Shown: piece after piece, positions 61,277-64,000 of the stretch
Position numbering within the stretch: the first letter of the stretch is position 1
Layout: every line of letters starts with the position of its first letter
From: JAEYKI01 sp036679405
Lineage (GTDB): Bacteria; Bacillota; Clostridia; Christensenellales; Christensenellaceae
Direction of reading: 5' to 3'
Assembly (NCBI GenBank): GCA_036679405.1
Contig: JAVBVZ010000033.1
Span: 13,053-77,052, forward strand
Length of the DNA: 64,000 nucleotides
Translations under genes and position numbers: made by a program
The notes under the pieces: model-generated
Told to the model about the DNA's origin: nothing
Database searches by the model: none
Seen by the model: the letters and a program-made list of their open reading frames with translations, nothing else

Positions 61277-61311
61277 AATTCGGATGCGGTTTTCTGGGCC
61301 GCATCCGAATT
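61277..61311 (+). other. Strong hairpin after the binding-protein gene
   Basis: AATTCGGATGCGG and CCGCATCCGAATT form a perfect 13-pair stem with a nine-base loop. No T run follows (TATTGC), so it probably stabilises the upstream message and reduces expression of the genes after it instead of ending transcription. Confidence 0.6.
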
Positions 61312-61414
61312 ATTGCAGTGCCTTAAGAAAGCCGGATGGCTTTCGGAGGCATGGCGGCACAAAAACAAACTAAAGAAAAGAAAAATCAGAATGTACTGAG
61401 CGGAGGAGAGCGAA

Positions 61415-62716
61415 ATGCTTCATGATCCAAGCCACGTGCCGGTCGTCCCGGAAGAAAAAGAAATTATACTGACGCAAGCCGACAAAGATATTTTGCGGCG
61501 GCTCGGCAATACGTTAAAGGCGTATGCAGAAAAAGATGCGGCATCCGAAAAAGCTTTGTTGTGGACGGCGCTCAATGACCTTGAAAGCAAAAGGCCCATG
61601 GTATGGATGAATGAGATACCATGGCATGAAATGAATGTGGATGATGAACTGACTCTTGTGTGTACGCACCCTTGGGCAAAAAATCTGGAAAGAGATTTAA
61701 AAAGAGAAATCTATCAGCGCAGGCATATGCCGGGGGACATGATTGTCAGTAACTATATTGAATGTCCAAAAGTGTTTTCCACAACGGATTTTGGCATCTT
61801 AGAACAAACAGAAACAGCGCATACCGATGCCGAAAACGAAATTTATTCGCGGCATTTTAAAATACAGATCAGCGAAGAAGAGGATATCGAAAAAATCAAA
61901 ATGCCTGAAATACGGTATATGAAAAAAGCGACGGAATATAACTATAACGCAATGTGCGACCTTTTCGAAGGCATTATAGATGTAAAATTAACAGGGCAAA
62001 AACATATTTGGTATACGCCCTGGGATTTTCTGATACGCTGGTGGGGCATTGAAGAGGCCATGATGGATCTGGTGGTCCGGCCCCAAATGGTGCACCGGGC
62101 GTATGAGCGGATGGTGGATGCATGGATGATCGAACTGGACCAGTTTGATGAACTGAATCTTTTGTCGCCGGATTGCAACAATACACGGATCGGGTCGGGT
62201 GGCTACGGCTATACCAAAGAGCTGCCGGGCGATCCGTTTAGCGAAGAACATGTTCATCCGCACAATATGTGGGGATGTGCCAATGCCCAGATCCTTGCAA
62301 GCGTATCGCCCAAAATGCACTGGGAGTTTGCTTTGGAGCATGATATGCGCTGGCTTTCCCGTTTTGGCCTCACATATTACGGGTGTTGTGAGCCGTTGGA
62401 TAATAAAATAGATCTGATGAAAAAGATTTCAAACCTGCGTAAGATATCCGTTTCCCCGTGGTGCGACACGCAAAAAATTGCGGAGCAGGTCGGCGGCGAT
62501 TATGTGATGAGCCGTAAACCCAATCCGGCTATTTTTGCAGAAACCGTACTGGATGAGCGCGAAGCGGAAAAGCAATTGACGGATTTCCTTCAGTGCGCAA
62601 ACAAAGGACATGTCGAAATGATCATGAAAGATATTTCCACGGTAAGGTATCATCCTGAAAATTTGTGGAAATGGGAAAAAATTGCGATGCGGGTCGCAGA
62701 AAAATATGCAAAATAA
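61415..62716 (+). CDS. URO-D/MtaA-superfamily protein 2
   Basis: A 433-residue divergent member of the uroporphyrinogen decarboxylase/methyltransferase fold. Supporting segments are WYTPWDFLIRWWGIEEAMMDLVVRPQMVHRAYE (about 203-235) and TYYGCCEPLDNKIDLMKKISNLRKISVSPWCD (about 326-357). The HxC motif is changed to GCC, and the second zinc Cys falls elsewhere (possibly PWCD). It lacks HemE motifs. A role in methyl transfer is inferred from family only. GGAGGAG precedes the ATG. Confidence 0.72.
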   Translation: MLHDPSHVPVVPEEKEIILTQADKDILRRLGNTLKAYAEKDAASEKALLWTALNDLESKRPMVWMNEIPWHEMNVDDELTLVCTHPWAKNLERDLKREIYQRRHMPGDMIVSNYIECPKVFSTTDFGILEQTETAHTDAENEIYSRHFKIQISEEEDIEKIKMPEIRYMKKATEYNYNAMCDLFEGIIDVKLTGQKHIWYTPWDFLIRWWGIEEAMMDLVVRPQMVHRAYERMVDAWMIELDQFDELNLLSPDCNNTRIGSGGYGYTKELPGDPFSEEHVHPHNMWGCANAQILASVSPKMHWEFALEHDMRWLSRFGLTYYGCCEPLDNKIDLMKKISNLRKISVSPWCDTQKIAEQVGGDYVMSRKPNPAIFAETVLDEREAEKQLTDFLQCANKGHVEMIMKDISTVRYHPENLWKWEKIAMRVAEKYAK

Positions 62717-62730
62717 AGAGGATGGATGAG

Positions 62731-63885
62731 ATGAGCAAAGCAGAAAAAATTGCACGCCTGAAGGCTGCGCTTGAGAGCAGGGAAGGGGACAGGGTTCCGA
62801 TTTCAGATTTTTTTTGGGCCGGATTTATGGACCGTGCACGGGAGGTATGGGGACCGGATGTGGACATGTACCGGAAATTCGACCTGGACTATGTGGTCGT
62901 AAATCCAAATATGGATCCAATCATCCGTGATTTTGAGATCATAGAGCAAAACGGGGAGGATATCCGGGTAAAAACGGGATTCGGTGCCACAGTTTTGCGT
63001 AGGGCCGATTTGGCGATGCCTCATTTTGAATCCTTTTCCGTGAATGAACCGGAGGAAATGGCGGATTTTGTGATAGAAGCGGCGGACGATAAAAGACGCT
63101 TGTACCGGTCGGGGGACGACCAGATCAACTGTCTGGGAGACCGCCTGCTCCAAAATCTCCCAAGCTGGATGCAGCGGGTGGATTCATATGTAAAAGATTT
63201 TCCGGTATTCGGATCCGTGTGTGAAGGCTATGAATATGTCTGGCGTTGTGTCGGAACGGAAAACGCCTTGTATTGGATGATGTTGGAACCCGAGAGATTT
63301 GAAACTTTCATGAAAAGGATCGGAGATTTTCTGGTGGGACTGGCCGAATATCAGATTAAAGAAACGGGAGACAAGCTTTCGGGCATGTATATTTGGGGAG
63401 ATTTGGCGTATGTAAACGGCATGCTGTTTTCTCCGGATTTCTGGAGGCGGTATTTCAAGCCTATCACGGGAAGGATTATAGAGATCTGCCATAAGGCGGG
63501 GCTGATGGTCATCTATCATGGATGCGGAAACGCGACGCCGGTATATGAGGACCTGATTGAATTGGGCCTGGACGGCTATAATCCGCTGGAGGTAAAGGCG
63601 CACCTGGATGCGGTGGAACTGAAAAAAACTTATGGCGGGCGGCTTGCGTTTGTAGGGAATGTAGATGTGCGTGAGTTGGAAAGCGGGGATAAGGATAGGA
63701 TCAAAAAAGAAGTGTTATACAAGGTGCAGGCGGGAGAAGGCGGCGGATGGATCTGCCAGAGCGATCATTCCGTTTCCAGTGAAGTGGCCCCGGAAAGCTA
63801 TGCCTATATGGTAAAGCTGATCCGGGAATACGGAAATTATCCGCTCGACATGGGGCGGATCAAAACAGAATTGAGGAGATTATAA
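62731..63885 (+). CDS. URO-D/MtaA-superfamily protein 3
   Basis: A 384-residue protein of the same fold, with the HxC motif in IYHGCGNATPVYEDL near residue 266 and a later Cys in GGWICQSDHSV near 341. This gives the full His-Cys-Cys set expected of zinc-thiol methyltransferases such as MtaA. The N-terminus DRVPISDFFWAGF lacks the HemE substrate motif. It follows protein 2 by 14 bp, and the mutarotase gene starts one base after its stop. I chose the ATG at 62731 (GAGG about nine bases upstream) over the ATG at 62722, which has no spacing. Confidence 0.8.
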   Translation: MSKAEKIARLKAALESREGDRVPISDFFWAGFMDRAREVWGPDVDMYRKFDLDYVVVNPNMDPIIRDFEIIEQNGEDIRVKTGFGATVLRRADLAMPHFESFSVNEPEEMADFVIEAADDKRRLYRSGDDQINCLGDRLLQNLPSWMQRVDSYVKDFPVFGSVCEGYEYVWRCVGTENALYWMMLEPERFETFMKRIGDFLVGLAEYQIKETGDKLSGMYIWGDLAYVNGMLFSPDFWRRYFKPITGRIIEICHKAGLMVIYHGCGNATPVYEDLIELGLDGYNPLEVKAHLDAVELKKTYGGRLAFVGNVDVRELESGDKDRIKKEVLYKVQAGEGGGWICQSDHSVSSEVAPESYAYMVKLIREYGNYPLDMGRIKTELRRL

Positions 63886-63886
63886 A

Positions 63887-64000
63887 ATGAAACGGTACGG
63901 ACAGGTGATCGGGATCAGGGCGGAGGAAAAAGAGCGGTATAAAGCGCTGCATGCAAATGCGTGGGCGGGGGTGCTGGCCAAGATCAAAGAATGCAATATT
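63887..64000 (+). CDS. rhaM: L-rhamnose mutarotase, 3'-truncated by window edge
   Basis: Only the first 38 residues are visible. They match the start of the RhaM/RhaU family closely: MKRYGQVIGIRAEEKERY, then LHANAWAGVLAKIKECNI, with the conserved His in LHANAW. The enzyme interconverts alpha and beta anomers of L-rhamnose or related 6-deoxy or branched sugars. GAGGAG precedes the ATG. It suggests the operon handles rhamnose or a derivative. Confidence 0.85.
   Translation, partial: MKRYGQVIGIRAEEKERYKALHANAWAGVLAKIKECNI

Noticed and set aside
55317..63885. Haem biosynthesis HemE assignment for the three URO-D proteins
   Set aside because: All three lack the N-terminal Arg-rich substrate motif of HemE, and no other haem genes are present; HxC motifs point to methyltransferases.
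1..64000. CRISPR arrays, tRNA/rRNA genes, insertion sequences, prophage
   Set aside because: No regularly spaced repeats, cloverleaf or rRNA sequence, transposase or phage gene was seen on either strand.

Overview
The window reads as chromosome of an anaerobic, mid-GC member of the Bacillota (class Clostridia). Strong AGGAGG-type ribosome binding sites, occasional TTG/GTG starts, lipoproteins with Ser/Ala/Glu-rich linkers, YesM/YesN-type two-component genes and a selenium-linked molybdenum hydroxylase island all fit this. There is no rRNA, tRNA, insertion sequence, phage gene or CRISPR array, and the genes are intact. No species-level call is possible from the sequence alone.

Region 1 (about 1.9-31.2 kb) is a large anaerobic purine/urate breakdown island. 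Maturation genes yqeC, yqeB and an XdhC/CoxI protein run leftward. A long rightward operon encodes YgeY, YgeW, carbamate kinase YqeA, SsnA, YgfK, a selenium-dependent xanthine dehydrogenase-type fusion, hydantoinase HyuA, an unassigned PLP enzyme and diaminopropionate ammonia-lyase YgeX. It is followed by a ModE-like regulator and MocA/YgfJ (leftward), a YheO-type PAS-HTH regulator with a second amidohydrolase, a BMP/NupOPQ-type nucleoside ABC importer, and a three-subunit xanthine dehydrogenase. In outline, nucleosides or bases are imported, oxidised or reduced at the purine ring by molybdenum hydroxylases and YgfK, opened by amidohydrolases and HyuA, and drained to pyruvate, ammonia, CO2 and carbamoyl phosphate, from which YqeA makes ATP. 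The main operon has a consensus promoter, a perfect palindrome just after the predicted start of transcription, and an intrinsic terminator directly before the first ribosome binding site, so it is probably attenuated.

Region 2 (31.8-43.2 kb) holds a compact cytoplasmic sugar or amino-sugar unit: SIS protein, PIG-L deacetylase, ROK-like kinase, creatinase-like M24 protein, sensory-rhodopsin-transducer-family protein, GH20-like hydrolase and NodB deacetylase. It ends at a clear terminator and is followed by a Rieske oxygenase-like protein, a membrane-anchored hydrolase and 6-phosphogluconate dehydrogenase. Region 3 (43.2-49.1 kb) is more ordinary: a VanY-type lipoprotein, an ABC exporter pair, an acetate transporter of the GPR1/FUN34/YaaH family and a type-B carboxylesterase.

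Region 4 (49.1-64 kb) pairs a leftward signalling operon (AraC-type response regulator, YesM-type kinase, two extracytoplasmic sugar-binding proteins) with a divergent rightward operon. The latter encodes a ribose-type ABC importer, three proteins of the uroporphyrinogen decarboxylase/MtaA methyltransferase superfamily and the start of an L-rhamnose mutarotase, which runs off the window. The pairing of a sugar importer and mutarotase with MtaA-like proteins is the best candidate here for an undescribed pathway, possibly demethylation of O-methyl sugars.
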